A stretch of 64,000 nucleotides of DNA. Origin: Planococcus sp. CPCC 101016 (GTDB lineage Bacteria > Bacillota > Bacilli > Bacillales_A > Planococcaceae). Each line of letters begins with the position of its first letter. The first letter of the stretch is position 1. The notes under the pieces were generated by a model, which did no database searches, was not told the DNA's origin, and saw nothing but the letters and a program-made list of their open reading frames with translations. Positions 8,920 through 18,952 of this stretch are shown piece by piece. The stretch lies in NCBI RefSeq assembly GCF_007859295.1, contig NZ_VOHB01000006.1:62001-126000 (forward strand), read 5' to 3'. Made by a program: the position numbers and the translations under genes.

Positions 8920-9860
8920 GATTCAGCCATTCCCTTCCGTGAAATACGCGGATCTATGTACAATTGCACAAGATCAACGATGAGGTTGCAGACGATAAAC
9001 AGGCACGCTGCCAAAACAACATAGCCTTGAATAACTGGAATATCCCGGTTGAATATCGCTTCTATAAAGAAACGGCCAAATCCCGGCCAGGAAAAAACTT
9101 GTTCAACGATGATGGTGCCTGTCAGCAGTTTCCCCAAATTCATGCCCAACCCTGTGAGCATGGGAGAAATCGCAATTCGCAATACATGTTTCACCATAAT
9201 TGTCTTCTCTTTAATGCCTCGCGTGCGGCCATAGATGACATATACATTTTCCAATTCTTCCAGCACACTCGCACGAAGCAAACGCGTGTAGATCGCAATC
9301 AACGCTAAGGAAAGCGTAATGCTCGGCAGCACGAAATGCTGCCAGGTTCCCCTTCCTTCTACCGGGAACATGTCCAGTTTAACGGAAAAGAGGAATATTA
9401 AAACGTAGCCAAGCCAGAATTGTGGAATGGAAGCGCCTAAATAAGAAAGAAGCCTGCTCAAATGATCGATCAGGCTGTTTTTATAGATGGCGGCTAAGAA
9501 CCCTAAAGGAACGCTGACAACGATAGAAAGAATGATACTGCTGACAGCGAGTTGAATGGTTGCAGGCATTCGAGTTGCTACCTCTTGCCAAACAGGAGTA
9601 TTTGTTACATACGAGTTGCCAAAATCCAACTGGACAATCTTCTTAACCGTTTGAACATATTGGACAAGCAATGGCTGATCTAAACCGAACTCATGCCGTT
9701 TTTCAGCTAGAATCTCATCAGTGGGATGTATATTAGCTGCAGCTAGATACGCTTCAGCTGGATCGACCGGCGAGAGGCGTATCAATGCAAACATTAGAAA
9801 AATGGCAAAGAGAATAATGGGAACGACAGCAAGGAGCCGTTTTATAAGATAGATAAACAT
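8916..9860 (-). CDS. ABC importer permease 1 (NikB/OppB-like)
   Basis: Inner-membrane permease, 314 residues. The first helix (LIKRLLAVVPIILFAIFLMF) and the periplasmic segment ADPAEAY-like RLSPVDPAEAYLAAANIHP are as expected for NikB/OppB proteins. The segment YVIYGRTRGIKEKTIMVKHV contains the EAA-type ATPase contact. It follows the binding-protein gene by 19 bases and overlaps the second permease by 4. Together with the other four genes it makes a complete importer. Confidence 0.88.
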   Translation of the reverse strand: MFIYLIKRLLAVVPIILFAIFLMFALIRLSPVDPAEAYLAAANIHPTDEILAEKRHEFGLDQPLLVQYVQTVKKIVQLDFGNSYVTNTPVWQEVATRMPATIQLAVSSIILSIVVSVPLGFLAAIYKNSLIDHLSRLLSYLGASIPQFWLGYVLIFLFSVKLDMFPVEGRGTWQHFVLPSITLSLALIAIYTRLLRASVLEELENVYVIYGRTRGIKEKTIMVKHVLRIAISPMLTGLGMNLGKLLTGTIIVEQVFSWPGFGRFFIEAIFNRDIPVIQGYVVLAACLFIVCNLIVDLVQLYIDPRISRKGMAES

Positions 9861-9879
9861 GACTTGTCCTCTCCATTAG

Positions 9880-11502
9880 TTACTGGCTTACGTTGATTTC
9901 ATTGAAAGGGTGCTCATCCCGATTAGCTGGGAATACAAACTCTTCTATGCCATTTTGATAAACGACTGTCTTTTTCATATACGAAACCGGCACAATAACC
10001 GATTGTTCTTGTAATGTCTTCAAGATCGTGCCATAAAGCTCCTGGCGTTCTGTCTCGTCAGTAGAAGCAAGAGCAGCATCGACCTGTTTATTCAATTCCT
10101 CTTTCATTGGCAGTTTTGAGTGAGCTTCTGAAACGCCCCATCCTTCTTCTGCTACAACGTTAATAAAGGAATGTGGATCGTATGGAGCGCCGTAATTATA
10201 CCAGAAATCAACGTCGAAGTCTCCTGCTTTGCGACGTTCGATTTGAACCGTCAACTCTACTCCTGTAATGTTCAGTTTGACGCCTATCGCTGACCATTCA
10301 GCTTGAAGGGTTTCAGCCATCGCTTTTTGAATAGGATCTGTTTTGTCGTACATCAGTTCCAGTTCGAGCGGCTGTCCATCTTTTTCGCGTATCGACTTTC
10401 CAGACGGCATCTTCCACCCTGCTTCATCAAGATAGGAAGCAGCTTTTTCCACATCATACTCGATTGCGTCAACTTCGACATCCGTATATGGGAAATTTGT
10501 GGACAGGATTTTATCCGCTTTTTCTTCTATTCCAAGCGTGATGCCTTCCACCATCGCCTCTTTGTTGAAACCATGCTGCAAAGCTAACCGTACATTCAAA
10601 TCGGCCAGCTTCTCATTTGTAGTATTCAACAGCAAACTCCTTGTTCCAACCGGCTCTGATAAATCCGTTTTGTATTCACCGGACTCTTTCAAATGGTTGA
10701 AGGAATCCATGCTTATGGCACCTTCCCCATAGATCAGGTCCAATTCGCCTTTCTCAAAAGCCAAAACACGCGTTTCTGCATCAGGAATAATTTTTATGGT
10801 TACTTTTTCTGCTTCTGGAGCATCACCCCAATAATCTGGGTTCCGGGTAAATGTAGCGTATTCATCTTTTTTATAGTCTTCCAAAATCCATGGCCCTGTT
10901 CCTACTGGCTTTGTAATTCCTTTTGACGTATCGCCATCTTCAGGGAATCCCGACTCACCAAGGAACCTCACCGGACGAACGACTGCCAAATCCTGAAGTG
11001 CTGGATAATAGGGTTCTGATAAGACCATTTTAAACGTCAGGTCATCGATGACTTCTGTTTTCTCAAGTACGTTGATAACGCCGAGCCAACTATGGGAACT
11101 CTTATTTTCCATAATGGTATCGAAATTCTTTTTGACTATTGAAGCATCGAATGGAGATCCGTCTGTAAACTTAACGTTCTCACGAAGTTTAAATGTATAT
11201 TCAAGACCATCCTCAGAAATTGTCCAGGATTCTGCAAGATGCGGTTTAAGCTCTCCGCCTTCTTCGTAACTAACGAGTGGTTCATAAATCATCGACTGCG
11301 TTAATAATTGTGAAGGATTGTAAACATGTGGGTTCATAGCCCCGATGTCCCGCGGCCAGGACATTGTGATGGAAGTGGACGATCCCTCGGTGCTTTCATT
11401 CGATTGGGAAGCAGCATCGTCATTAGAGCAACCCGCTGTAACAAGGAAAATTGAGGCAACGAATGCTATAAGTAAACCCTTTTTCGTTTTATATTTTTGC
11501 AT
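9880..11502 (-). CDS. nikA: Nickel/peptide ABC importer substrate-binding lipoprotein (NikA-like)
   Basis: Extracytoplasmic binding lipoprotein of the SBP_bac_5 family, 540 residues. The signal peptide ends in lipobox VTAGC (Cys 25), followed by a Ser/Asn-rich linker. Resemblance to E. coli NikA, as recalled, is close: SWPRDIGAMNPHVYNPSQ, SMIYEPLVSY, the Arg-containing segment AVVRPVRFLG and PVGTGPWILEDYK. NikA binds nickel through a small organic metallophore, so free peptide, nickel chelate or another metal-metallophore are all possible ligands. First gene of the five-gene operon, behind a strong promoter with a Fur-like site, which points to metal-regulated expression. The symbol is by similarity only. 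Confidence 0.72.
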   Translation of the reverse strand: MQKYKTKKGLLIAFVASIFLVTAGCSNDDAASQSNESTEGSSTSITMSWPRDIGAMNPHVYNPSQLLTQSMIYEPLVSYEEGGELKPHLAESWTISEDGLEYTFKLRENVKFTDGSPFDASIVKKNFDTIMENKSSHSWLGVINVLEKTEVIDDLTFKMVLSEPYYPALQDLAVVRPVRFLGESGFPEDGDTSKGITKPVGTGPWILEDYKKDEYATFTRNPDYWGDAPEAEKVTIKIIPDAETRVLAFEKGELDLIYGEGAISMDSFNHLKESGEYKTDLSEPVGTRSLLLNTTNEKLADLNVRLALQHGFNKEAMVEGITLGIEEKADKILSTNFPYTDVEVDAIEYDVEKAASYLDEAGWKMPSGKSIREKDGQPLELELMYDKTDPIQKAMAETLQAEWSAIGVKLNITGVELTVQIERRKAGDFDVDFWYNYGAPYDPHSFINVVAEEGWGVSEAHSKLPMKEELNKQVDAALASTDETERQELYGTILKTLQEQSVIVPVSYMKKTVVYQNGIEEFVFPANRDEHPFNEINVSQ

Positions 11503-11532
11503 GTTCAGTAATTCCTCTCTAGTTCAAATGGC

Positions 11533-11553
11533 TGATAATGATTCTCAGTATCA
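11533..11553. promoter_or_regulatory. Fur-like operator of the importer operon
   Basis: A near-perfect inverted repeat: TGATAATGA, three bases, TCAGTATCA (8 of 9 pairs). The central 19 bases match the classic Fur consensus GATAATGATAATCATTATC at 16 positions. It covers the expected transcription start, where a bound repressor would block transcription. Zur and PerR boxes differ in their outer bases, but a related Fur-family regulator cannot be excluded. Confidence 0.7.
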
Positions 11554-11561
11554 ATATTGTA

Positions 11562-11590
11562 ACTATAATGATTTTAAGCTTTATTGTCAA
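11562..11590 (-). promoter_or_regulatory. Sigma-A promoter of the importer operon
   Basis: Minus-strand -35 TTGACA (11585-11590), 17-base spacer, -10 TATAGT (11562-11567). Transcription would start near 11555, at the edge of the Fur-like site. Confidence 0.8.
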
Positions 11591-11770
11591 TACGATTTGG
11601 GCTTTATAATAAGGCGTTTCCTAGACTTTTATAAGATTAGACTCAACATTCTTAGCTTCGCATCGTAACTTACTCAATTTTAACTGGAAAGAAAGTATTT
11701 TATGGACTCTCTAAATAACATTAAGTATATAAGATTTTGACATCTATCAAACAAATTACTAACTAGTTGA

Positions 11771-11872
11771 ACAACAAAAAAACGCCAAAACCAGTAAAGG
11801 TTTTGACGTTCTTAATCTCACTATGGAGACGGCGGGAGTCGAAACCCGCGTCCAGAAACTCCGCTACTTGGA
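11771..11872 (-). repeat. Displaced copy of the ssrA 3' end plus terminator
   Basis: About 100 bases nearly identical to 12740-12839: the terminator hairpin (11780-11811) and the last ~50 bases of ssrA with the encoded CCA end (11823). It differs by a few substitutions and by one extra A in the T arm, giving an 8-base T loop, so this copy could not fold as a normal tRNA-like end. Beyond 11872 there is no tmRNA sequence. It looks like one att-like end of an inserted element or the product of a local duplication. Confidence 0.85.
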
Positions 11873-12126
11873 AGTTAATTATAGTAATCAGCAGTATATC
11901 AATGTTTTACTCGTTAGGGAGTAATACATATTCACGAACTTAGCTCAAAGACCTTCTGACTATTAATATATATGAATTGTTTTCAAAATTAAAAGAAAAT
12001 CCACTAGATTCATAGATTTTCTCACTCTACACTAAATAATAATGCCATTCAATCGTTGCAGGCGGCTTAGAAGCGATGTCGCACAGCACACTCATCCACC
12101 TTGATGCCATTGAGTTTCAAATAAGA
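11873..12126. other. AT-rich relic sequence between the two ssrA ends
   Basis: No credible ORF and no tmRNA body. On the plus strand a short open stretch near 12050-12135 reads like a protein fragment (SIVAGGLEAMSHSTL) but has no start signal. Probably decayed insert DNA. Confidence 0.4.
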
Positions 12127-12160
12127 AAAACATAGAAAAATTTTAGACTCCCTATGTTTT
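12127..12160 (-). terminator. Terminator of the small lysine-rich ORF
   Basis: A 9-bp stem (AAAACATAG/CTATGTTTT) with a 16-base loop, followed on the minus strand by TTTTTC. It starts 9 bases after the stop codon of the small gene, which supports that gene being real. Confidence 0.65.
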
Positions 12161-12168
12161 CGTTCCTA

Positions 12169-12318
12169 TTATTTATCTGTTTGTTTTTCCTTCTTTTTCA
12201 AATACTCTGTACGTATTTTTTCAAGTTGCTGCTTTTTATCAAATTTGGCAGGCTTGTGTTTTTCATGATACTTTGTCACAGCTACCTGTCCTTTGCTATC
12301 CAAACCAAATTTCCCCAC
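12169..12318 (-). CDS. Small lysine-rich protein of unknown function
   Basis: A 49-residue basic protein. It reads VGKFGLDSKGQVAVTKYHEK and continues KHKPAKFDKKQQL, then a charged helix EKIRTEYLKKKEKQTDK. The likely start is GTG 12318, with AGGTG six bases upstream; GTG 12327 would add three residues. A hairpin terminator follows the stop. It lies between the duplicated ssrA ends and is the only plausible gene there. I do not recognise the family. The YHEKHKP segment and clean terminator argue against chance, but the gene is short and its codon statistics were not computed. Confidence 0.5.
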   Translation of the reverse strand: MGKFGLDSKGQVAVTKYHEKHKPAKFDKKQQLEKIRTEYLKKKEKQTDK

Positions 12319-12327
12319 TTTTTTCAC

Positions 12328-12569
12328 CTACTTTTCTTGTCTCTAAAGAGAATCTATTACAAATATAATATACCTTAATTTAATGAAGTGAACCTTATTA
12401 GATTCTTGCTAACATTGCAAATATCGTTAAAAACTTAGTAATATAATTCATCGCCAATCACCATTCCTTTAACCCCTCAAAAAACTCTTCTTTCTGGCTT
12501 AACTTTATCCGCTGACTAAAAGATGATTAATACTAGACATTTTAAGATACAACTTTTAATACTAGTGGA
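12328..12569. other. AT-rich intergenic sequence
   Basis: Contains a possible -10 (TATAAT near 12363) but no recognised gene, repeat or hairpin. It is part of the stretch bracketed by the ssrA duplication. Confidence 0.4.
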
Positions 12570-12730
12570 ATCTCTCCAGTTGATTGCAGCGGAGGCCGGC
12601 GACTCCTGCGGGAGCAGTGACGGAGCAAAGCGACAGAGCGACATGAGCTAGAGCCACTGGACTGAGCGCAGCGAAGGAAGCGGCAGAAGCCGTGCCCGCG
12701 GAAAGCGTCCGGCAGCAGCGTAAATCAACA
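12570..12730 (+). repeat. Dispersed GC-rich repeat, copy 1
   Basis: A GC-rich block in AT-rich surroundings, beginning GCGACTCCTGCGGGAGCAG and ending near CCGCGGAAAGCGTCCGGC. Both end motifs recur in inverted orientation at 17290-17420, and the first recurs at 17466. Similar noncoding blocks are, from memory, common in Planococcus and related genera. No coding frame is apparent. Confidence 0.75.
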
Positions 12731-12748
12731 TTTTATAGGACAACCAAA

Positions 12749-12780
12749 AAACGCCAAAACCAGTAAAGGTTTTGACGTTT
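12749..12780 (-). terminator. Terminator of ssrA
   Basis: A 13-bp stem (12749-12761 with 12768-12780, one G-T pair) followed on the minus strand by a T run. It starts 13 bases after the tmRNA 3' end and is also present in the displaced copy. Confidence 0.85.
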
Positions 12781-12792
12781 TTTATCTCACTA

Positions 12793-13143
12793 TGGAGACG
12801 GCGGGAGTCGAACCCGCGTCCAGAAACTCCGCTACTTGAGCGTCTACGCGTGTAGCTTATTTATTGAGGTTTCATGCACCATTCTGCCAATAAGCGGGCT
12901 TCCTGGGCACTAATCTGTAAATCTCTCCCGTTTGCCTCAGATGGCAGCAAACGTTGTATCCCACTAAAGTTGAGCTTTACCCAGCCACATGGGCGATGGA
13001 TAGATAAAGCAGATCCGAGCTTACGCTGCGAATGCTAGGTTTTGGTTTGTTTTGCCAGTTGTTATAAATACGTTGATGACGGAGCCGATCCTCCGACGCG
13101 CGACCCAAGCCCAGATCATCCCTGTCGAATCCGTAACGTCCCC
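12793..13143 (-). ncRNA. ssrA: tmRNA (transfer-messenger RNA)
   Basis: About 351 nt. The 5' end GGGGACG pairs with CGTCTCC at the 3' end, and CCA is encoded. The T arm CGCGGGTTCGACTCCCGC is canonical. The tag reading frame follows AACTG and encodes GKTNQNLAFAA and TAA. With the alanine carried by tmRNA this gives AGKTNQNLAFAA, three residues shorter than the B. subtilis tag as recalled (AGKTNSFNQNVALAA). Together with SmpB it frees stalled ribosomes and marks the incomplete proteins for ClpXP. The smpB gene lies just upstream on the same strand. Confidence 0.95.
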
Positions 13144-13196
13144 TTATTAAAAAGAGACACGGAAGATGAATAAACAGCTTCATGTGCTATATCCCT

Positions 13197-13225
13197 ATTA
13201 TAAGACAACAATGGTCAGACTTCAA
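13197..13225 (-). promoter_or_regulatory. Promoter of ssrA
   Basis: Minus-strand -35 TTGAAG (13220-13225), 17-base spacer, -10 TATAAT (13197-13202). It starts transcription about 45 bases before the mature 5' end, consistent with a processed precursor. Confidence 0.75.
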
Positions 13226-13228
13226 GTT

Positions 13229-13693
13229 TTAGCGGTTGTATTCTTTTATGGCACGGTCGATTTGCCGTTTCGCGTCTTTTTTCTTCAAATCTTCCCGTTT
13301 GTCGTAGTTCTTCTTCCCTTTACCGACACCGAGCAGAATTTTGGCGAAGCCGTCCTTCAAATACATCTTCAGCGGAATGATGGCAGAACCCTGCACTTTT
13401 GAATGGGCCTCTAAATCCGTAATCTGCTTTTTATGCAGCAGCAGCTTACGTGACCTTGTAGGATCGTGGTTAAACTGATTGCCCTGATCATAAGGACTGA
13501 TGTGCATATTTGAAATCCAGGCTTCCCCGTTGCGGATTCGTACAAACGATTCCTTCAACTGGACCTTGCCGTTTCGTGCGGATTTAATTTCGGTACCCTG
13601 CAAGACGATGCCTGCTTCGATGGTTTCTTCAATGAAAAAATCGAAACCGGCTTTCTTGTTTTGGGCAATTACTTTGCCTTCTCCTTTGGCCAT
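13229..13693 (-). CDS. smpB: SsrA-binding protein SmpB
   Basis: The protein partner of tmRNA, needed for loading it onto stalled ribosomes. It has 154 residues, the normal length. It starts [20 protein letters not shown]; the family core [18 protein letters not shown] [20 protein letters not shown] and [13 protein letters not shown] are visible, and the C-terminal basic tail [12 protein letters not shown] is typical. It follows rnr by 49 bases, with a weak terminator between, and precedes ssrA, the usual Bacillales order. Confidence 0.96.
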   Translation of the reverse strand: MAKGEGKVIAQNKKAGFDFFIEETIEAGIVLQGTEIKSARNGKVQLKESFVRIRNGEAWISNMHISPYDQGNQFNHDPTRSRKLLLHKKQITDLEAHSKVQGSAIIPLKMYLKDGFAKILLGVGKGKKNYDKREDLKKKDAKRQIDRAIKEYNR

Positions 13694-13720
13694 GTGGTTT
13701 CACCTCAGCTAGATTCAAAA

Positions 13721-13738
13721 AAGCGGCCCTTGAGCCGC
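13721..13738 (-). terminator. Terminator after rnr
   Basis: GCGGCTC/GGGCCGC-type stem followed on the minus strand by TTTTTT, 5 bases after the rnr stop. Short; some read-through into smpB is likely. Confidence 0.65.
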
Positions 13739-13742
13739 GATT

Positions 13743-16067
13743 TTATTTTTTCTTGTTGCGCCCTTGTTTTGCTGCGCCTTCGTAGAACTTTTTCTTTTTG
13801 TTTTTCGGCTTGCGTGTAGGTCCGCCGCCTTCTGGCTTTTTGCCATCGCGTCCCGGTTTTCCACCGCCGTCTTTTTTCGCAGCGCGGATTACTTTTGGCT
13901 GCTCTCTTCTCGACTGGCGAGTGTTTTGCACCATGCCCACAATTTCGAAATCAATAGATGATTCTTCAGGCTTTACGCCAATGACTTTGATTTCAATTTC
14001 GTCACCAATTCGGAATTGGCGTTTATTGCGCTCGCCGATCATCATCATGCTGCGATCGTCAAAGCGGTAATAATCGTCTGTCATATTGGAAACGTGAACC
14101 AAGCCTTCAATGGTATTCTCAAGTTCAATAAACAACCCAAAATTTGTTACAGAAGAAATGATGCCAGTAAATTGCTCACCGATTTTATCAGCCATAAACT
14201 GGGACTTTTTCAAAGCGTCTGTATCACGTTCAGCTTCCACTGCACGGCGTTCACGCTCGGATGTATGTGTAGCAATATCATCCATATTGGCTTCCCAATA
14301 AGCGATTGTTTTTCGAGACAAATCTTTTTCGATCAAGTATGTGCGAATCAGGCGATGCACAATCAAATCTGGATAACGGCGAATCGGTGATGTGAAATGC
14401 GTATAGAATTCGGTCGATAAACCAAAATGCCCCAAACTTTCAGCCGAATACTTTGCCTGCTGCATAGAACGAAGCATCATTGTAGAAATAACGGGCTCTT
14501 CCGGCGTTCCTGCAATTGATTCGACAATTTCCTGTAAAGCTTTTGGATGAATTTGTGTTCCAGATCCTTTTACAACAATACCGAAGTTCGTAACGAATTC
14601 GAAGAAGCGCTGCAGTTTTTCTGGCTTCGGATCTTCGTGGATACGGTAAATCGCAGGAACTTCCATGCGGTGGAAATGTTCTGCTACTGTTTCATTGGCA
14701 GCGAGCATGAATTCTTCGATTAAACGTTCAGAAACAGTTCGTTCCCGGACAACAACATCCACAGGGTAGCCGTTTTCATCGACAAGCACTTTGGATTCCT
14801 TAAAATCAAAATCAATAGCACCGCGTCGCATCCGTTTCGTGCGAAGCACTTCAGCAAGCTCTTTCATCAATTCGAACATCGGTACCAATTCGCTGTACTT
14901 TTCTTTCAGCTCCGGGTTATCCTGTTCCAAAATTTCATAAACATCCGTATACGTCATGCGTGCCGACGTATTAATAACGCTTTGGAAAATATCGTAGGAT
15001 TGCACTTCGCCCTGGTCATTAAAAATCATTTCACAAGACAAGGTCAAGCGATCGACCTGCGGATTCAATGAACAAATGCCGTTTGAAAGGCGATGTGGAA
15101 TCATCGGAATGACCCGGTCGGTCAAATAGATACTGGTTGCCCGGTCATAAGCTTCTCTGTCGATTGGCGATCCTTCCGTTACATAGTGGCTGACGTCAGC
15201 AATATGTACGCCTAATTTATAGGTGCCATCTTCATACTTCACCACTTGGACTGCATCATCCAAATCCTTAGCATCAGCGCCGTCAATTGTAACAATCTGC
15301 TCGTTTCGCAAATCGCGGCGTTCGGTTAAATCTGCCGGATCGATTTCGTCTGGCACACTATTTGCCTGCTCCAAAACATCCGGTGGAAATTCGGTTTCTA
15401 TGCCGTATTTATGAATGATGGAAAGAATGTCGACACCCGGGTCGTTTTTATGGCCAAGAATTTGTGTCACCATACCCGTTGCGGACATTCTGCCTTCTGG
15501 CCATCCAGTAATCTCCACCACAACTTTATGGCCGTCTACCGCGCCTAACGTGTCATCTTTTGCGATGAAAATATCCATATTCATTTTCTTATCATCTGTT
15601 ACGACAAAACCAAAGCCTTTATTTTCCTGGAACGTTCCGACAGCTTTTGTCGTTCCGCGTTCGAGGATTCGGATAATCGCGCCTTCGCGGCGATCGCCTG
15701 TCGACCCCTCTGAAATGCGGATCAGTACCTTATCTCCGTTCACTGCGCCATTTGTTTCAGTCGGCGGAATGAATACATCGTCCAACCCGGCTTCTTCAGG
15801 AGCCACAAAGCCGAAACCTTTTGGGTGACCAATAAATTTACCGCGCATCAAATTCATCCGCTCTGGCACACCGTACCGATTAGATCTTGAACGGACCAGC
15901 GTTCCTTTTTCTTCTAGACGCACTAAAGTTTTTACTAATTCTTTAAACTCGTCGGCATCTTCAAAACCGAATTGTTCTTCTATTTCCTGTACAGTCAGCG
16001 GCTTATATGCTTCTTCACGCATAAAGACCAGTAAGCGCTGTTCCAATGAACTCTCGGTATTTCCCAA
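13743..16067 (-). CDS. rnr: Ribonuclease R
   Basis: 3'-5' exoribonuclease that degrades structured RNA, 774 residues. Order of domains: N-terminal winged helix (1-60), two cold-shock domains (about 70-220), the RNB catalytic domain with the metal-binding aspartates in [12 protein letters not shown] and [10 protein letters not shown], then an S1 domain ([20 protein letters not shown], near 635) and a Lys/Arg/Gly-rich tail of about 60 residues. The tail is typical for RNase R and is used for tmRNA-linked decay. It lies between est and smpB, as in other Bacillales. Confidence 0.96.
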   Translation of the reverse strand: MGNTESSLEQRLLVFMREEAYKPLTVQEIEEQFGFEDADEFKELVKTLVRLEEKGTLVRSRSNRYGVPERMNLMRGKFIGHPKGFGFVAPEEAGLDDVFIPPTETNGAVNGDKVLIRISEGSTGDRREGAIIRILERGTTKAVGTFQENKGFGFVVTDDKKMNMDIFIAKDDTLGAVDGHKVVVEITGWPEGRMSATGMVTQILGHKNDPGVDILSIIHKYGIETEFPPDVLEQANSVPDEIDPADLTERRDLRNEQIVTIDGADAKDLDDAVQVVKYEDGTYKLGVHIADVSHYVTEGSPIDREAYDRATSIYLTDRVIPMIPHRLSNGICSLNPQVDRLTLSCEMIFNDQGEVQSYDIFQSVINTSARMTYTDVYEILEQDNPELKEKYSELVPMFELMKELAEVLRTKRMRRGAIDFDFKESKVLVDENGYPVDVVVRERTVSERLIEEFMLAANETVAEHFHRMEVPAIYRIHEDPKPEKLQRFFEFVTNFGIVVKGSGTQIHPKALQEIVESIAGTPEEPVISTMMLRSMQQAKYSAESLGHFGLSTEFYTHFTSPIRRYPDLIVHRLIRTYLIEKDLSRKTIAYWEANMDDIATHTSERERRAVEAERDTDALKKSQFMADKIGEQFTGIISSVTNFGLFIELENTIEGLVHVSNMTDDYYRFDDRSMMMIGERNKRQFRIGDEIEIKVIGVKPEESSIDFEIVGMVQNTRQSRREQPKVIRAAKKDGGGKPGRDGKKPEGGGPTRKPKNKKKKFYEGAAKQGRNKKK

Positions 16068-16091
16068 ATCTAACTCCTCCTTTATGACAGT

Positions 16092-16841
16092 TCACACACT
16101 CCAATCAAGTGATTCAAAGAATGTGTAAATGTCTTCATACAATTGCTTTTTCTCTTTATCAAGCGTAATAACATGGCCCGAGTTTTCGTACCACTTGATC
16201 TGTTTAACCGTTGATTCCGCATTTTCATAAATGACATTTGCTGAATCCGTATTAATGACAGTATCCAGTCTGCCTTGGGCAACGAACAGTGGCGCATAGA
16301 CGTGGTCCACATGTTCTTTGACTTCTCCTATCAAGGCGCGTAAATCAGCCAGCGACTCCATCGGCTGTTCCTGGAAAGCCTTCATTTCTTCTTCGATAAG
16401 CTCGTCATTTTTTCCTTCATAGTTTTTATATTCACGGGCATATTTCAACACACCTTCATACATCAGATCAGTGGTTTTCATATACATAGGCGAGCACATG
16501 GTGACAATTCCCTTGATAGGTTTTGTATACCCTAATTTCAGGCTGAATACGCCGCCCAGCGACAATCCAGCCACTGCAATTTCCGTATAACCCTCTTCCA
16601 GTAATGTCTCATATGCCTGTTCCACATCTTTCCACCAATCGGCGGGTCCAGTACCAACCAGTTCTTCCGGCGCCACGCCATGCCCTGCATAATGAGGAGC
16701 AATACTCGTATATCCTTTTGTCTCCAAAAAGCGGCCAAGCATGCGAACATCCGCCGAGTTACCTGTAAAGCCATGCAAAAGCAGTACGGCCCGGGGACCT
16801 GATTTAAAGAAAAATGGTTTTGGCTGCGAAATCCGCATCAT
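16092..16841 (-). CDS. est: Carboxylesterase (YvaK/Est30-like)
   Basis: Alpha/beta-hydrolase of 249 residues that cleaves short- and medium-chain esters. The oxyanion region is [11 protein letters not shown], the nucleophile elbow GLSLGG (Ser near 94), the acid lies in [15 protein letters not shown] and the His in [11 protein letters not shown]. Family length is about 247 residues. It follows secG, separated by a terminator, and precedes rnr by 24 bases. The physiological substrate is unknown. Confidence 0.9.
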   Translation of the reverse strand: MMRISQPKPFFFKSGPRAVLLLHGFTGNSADVRMLGRFLETKGYTSIAPHYAGHGVAPEELVGTGPADWWKDVEQAYETLLEEGYTEIAVAGLSLGGVFSLKLGYTKPIKGIVTMCSPMYMKTTDLMYEGVLKYAREYKNYEGKNDELIEEEMKAFQEQPMESLADLRALIGEVKEHVDHVYAPLFVAQGRLDTVINTDSANVIYENAESTVKQIKWYENSGHVITLDKEKKQLYEDIYTFFESLDWSV

Positions 16842-16866
16842 AATTCCTCCATTCTAATACTAAAAG

Positions 16867-16894
16867 AAAACGCCTAACCATGTATGGTCAGGCG
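16867..16894 (-). terminator. Terminator of secG
   Basis: A 10-bp stem with one mismatch (CGCCTGACCA/TGGTTAGGCG) followed on the minus strand by TTTTC. Confidence 0.75.
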
Positions 16895-16909
16895 ATTTAA
16901 TCATCTACA

Positions 16910-17146
16910 TTAAACTTTCGTTACGGCAACAGCCAGAATAAAGAATAAGGCAGCAAGTACGATCGTTACCCGATGGAGGACCAAGTCCAAACCACGAGCT
17001 TTTTGCTTGCCGAAAAGTTGCTCTGCTCCACCGGAGATGGCTCCTGAAAGACCTGCACTTTTTCCAGATTGCAATAAAACGACTACGATTAATGCGAGCG
17101 ATACGATGACGAGTAATGTCATTAACAACGTATGCATAAATTCCAC
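16910..17146 (-). CDS. secG: Protein translocase subunit SecG
   Basis: Small membrane subunit of the SecYEG translocon, 78 residues. Two hydrophobic helices are visible (residues 5-25 and 55-75) joined by the conserved cytoplasmic loop [20 protein letters not shown] and [10 protein letters not shown]. The length and sequence are typical. It has a GGAGGTGGAATT-type ribosome binding site. Confidence 0.96.
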   Translation of the reverse strand: MEFMHTLLMTLLVIVSLALIVVVLLQSGKSAGLSGAISGGAEQLFGKQKARGLDLVLHRVTIVLAALFFILAVAVTKV

Positions 17147-17213
17147 CTCCTGAAAAGAACGTTCACAACAACTCTAAGTTTACCAAAAATTGTGACCTAT
17201 GACAATAGCAATA

Positions 17214-17241
17214 GAAAATAGAGGCAATTGCCTCTATTTTC
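17214..17241. terminator. Perfect 28-bp palindrome, likely bidirectional terminator
   Basis: GAAAATAGAGGCAA and its exact complement, with T runs at the end of either side. It lies downstream of the eno operon and upstream of secG and could end the glycolytic transcript after it crosses the repeats. Confidence 0.65.
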
Positions 17242-17282
17242 TTTAGCTAATGCATTTACTTTTCTAAAGTTCAAAAACTAGT

Positions 17283-17415
17283 AGCAGATCGGAAGAAATC
17301 GCTTCAGGCGGACGCTTTCCGCGGGCGGTCCGTGAGCCTCCTCAGGCTTTCGCCTTGCGGGGTCTCACCTGGACACGCTATCCCGCAGGAGTCACCGCCT
17401 TGCACTCTTTCTTCA
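17283..17415 (-). repeat. Dispersed GC-rich repeat, copy 2
   Basis: On the minus strand it runs from GGTGACTCCTGCGGGATAGC to CCCGCGGAAAGCGTCCGCCT, the same end motifs as copy 1. The interior holds a hairpin-rich segment (GGTGAGACCCCGCAAGGCG). No coding frame. Confidence 0.75.
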
Positions 17416-17465
17416 AAGCATCAACTAACAACTCATAGCAAATTAAAAAAGAATCACAGTTACAA

Positions 17466-17595
17466 ATAGGATATGTAGCAAATCAGCGGAGACTCCCGCG
17501 GGAGCAGCGCAGCGACATGCAAGAAATCCACTCGGGCATCCAGCCCGAGTTAGTTCGGCGCAAGCCCGCAGGATAGCAGAGCTTATTTGCGAAAT
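17466..17595 (+). repeat. Dispersed GC-rich repeat, copy 3 (diverged)
   Basis: Starts GCGGAGACTCCCGCGGGAGC like copy 1, then diverges. It contains a perfect hairpin ACTCGGGC/GCCCGAGT (17531-17551) and ends in GCAAGCCCGCAGGATAGCAG. Together with copy 2 it forms an inverted pair between secG and eno. Confidence 0.65.
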
Positions 17596-17640
17596 ATCCA
17601 CTGCAACCTATATGATTTAAAAAGCACTTGAACTCATGGG

Positions 17641-18936
<1,296 letters not shown>

Positions 18937-18952
18937 TTAAAACAGCTCCCTT

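Noticed and set aside
12169..12378. A 74-codon hydrophobic frame on the plus strand opposite the small lysine-rich ORF
   Set aside because: No ribosome binding site and a Phe/Leu-rich composition expected from the complement of a Lys-rich gene.
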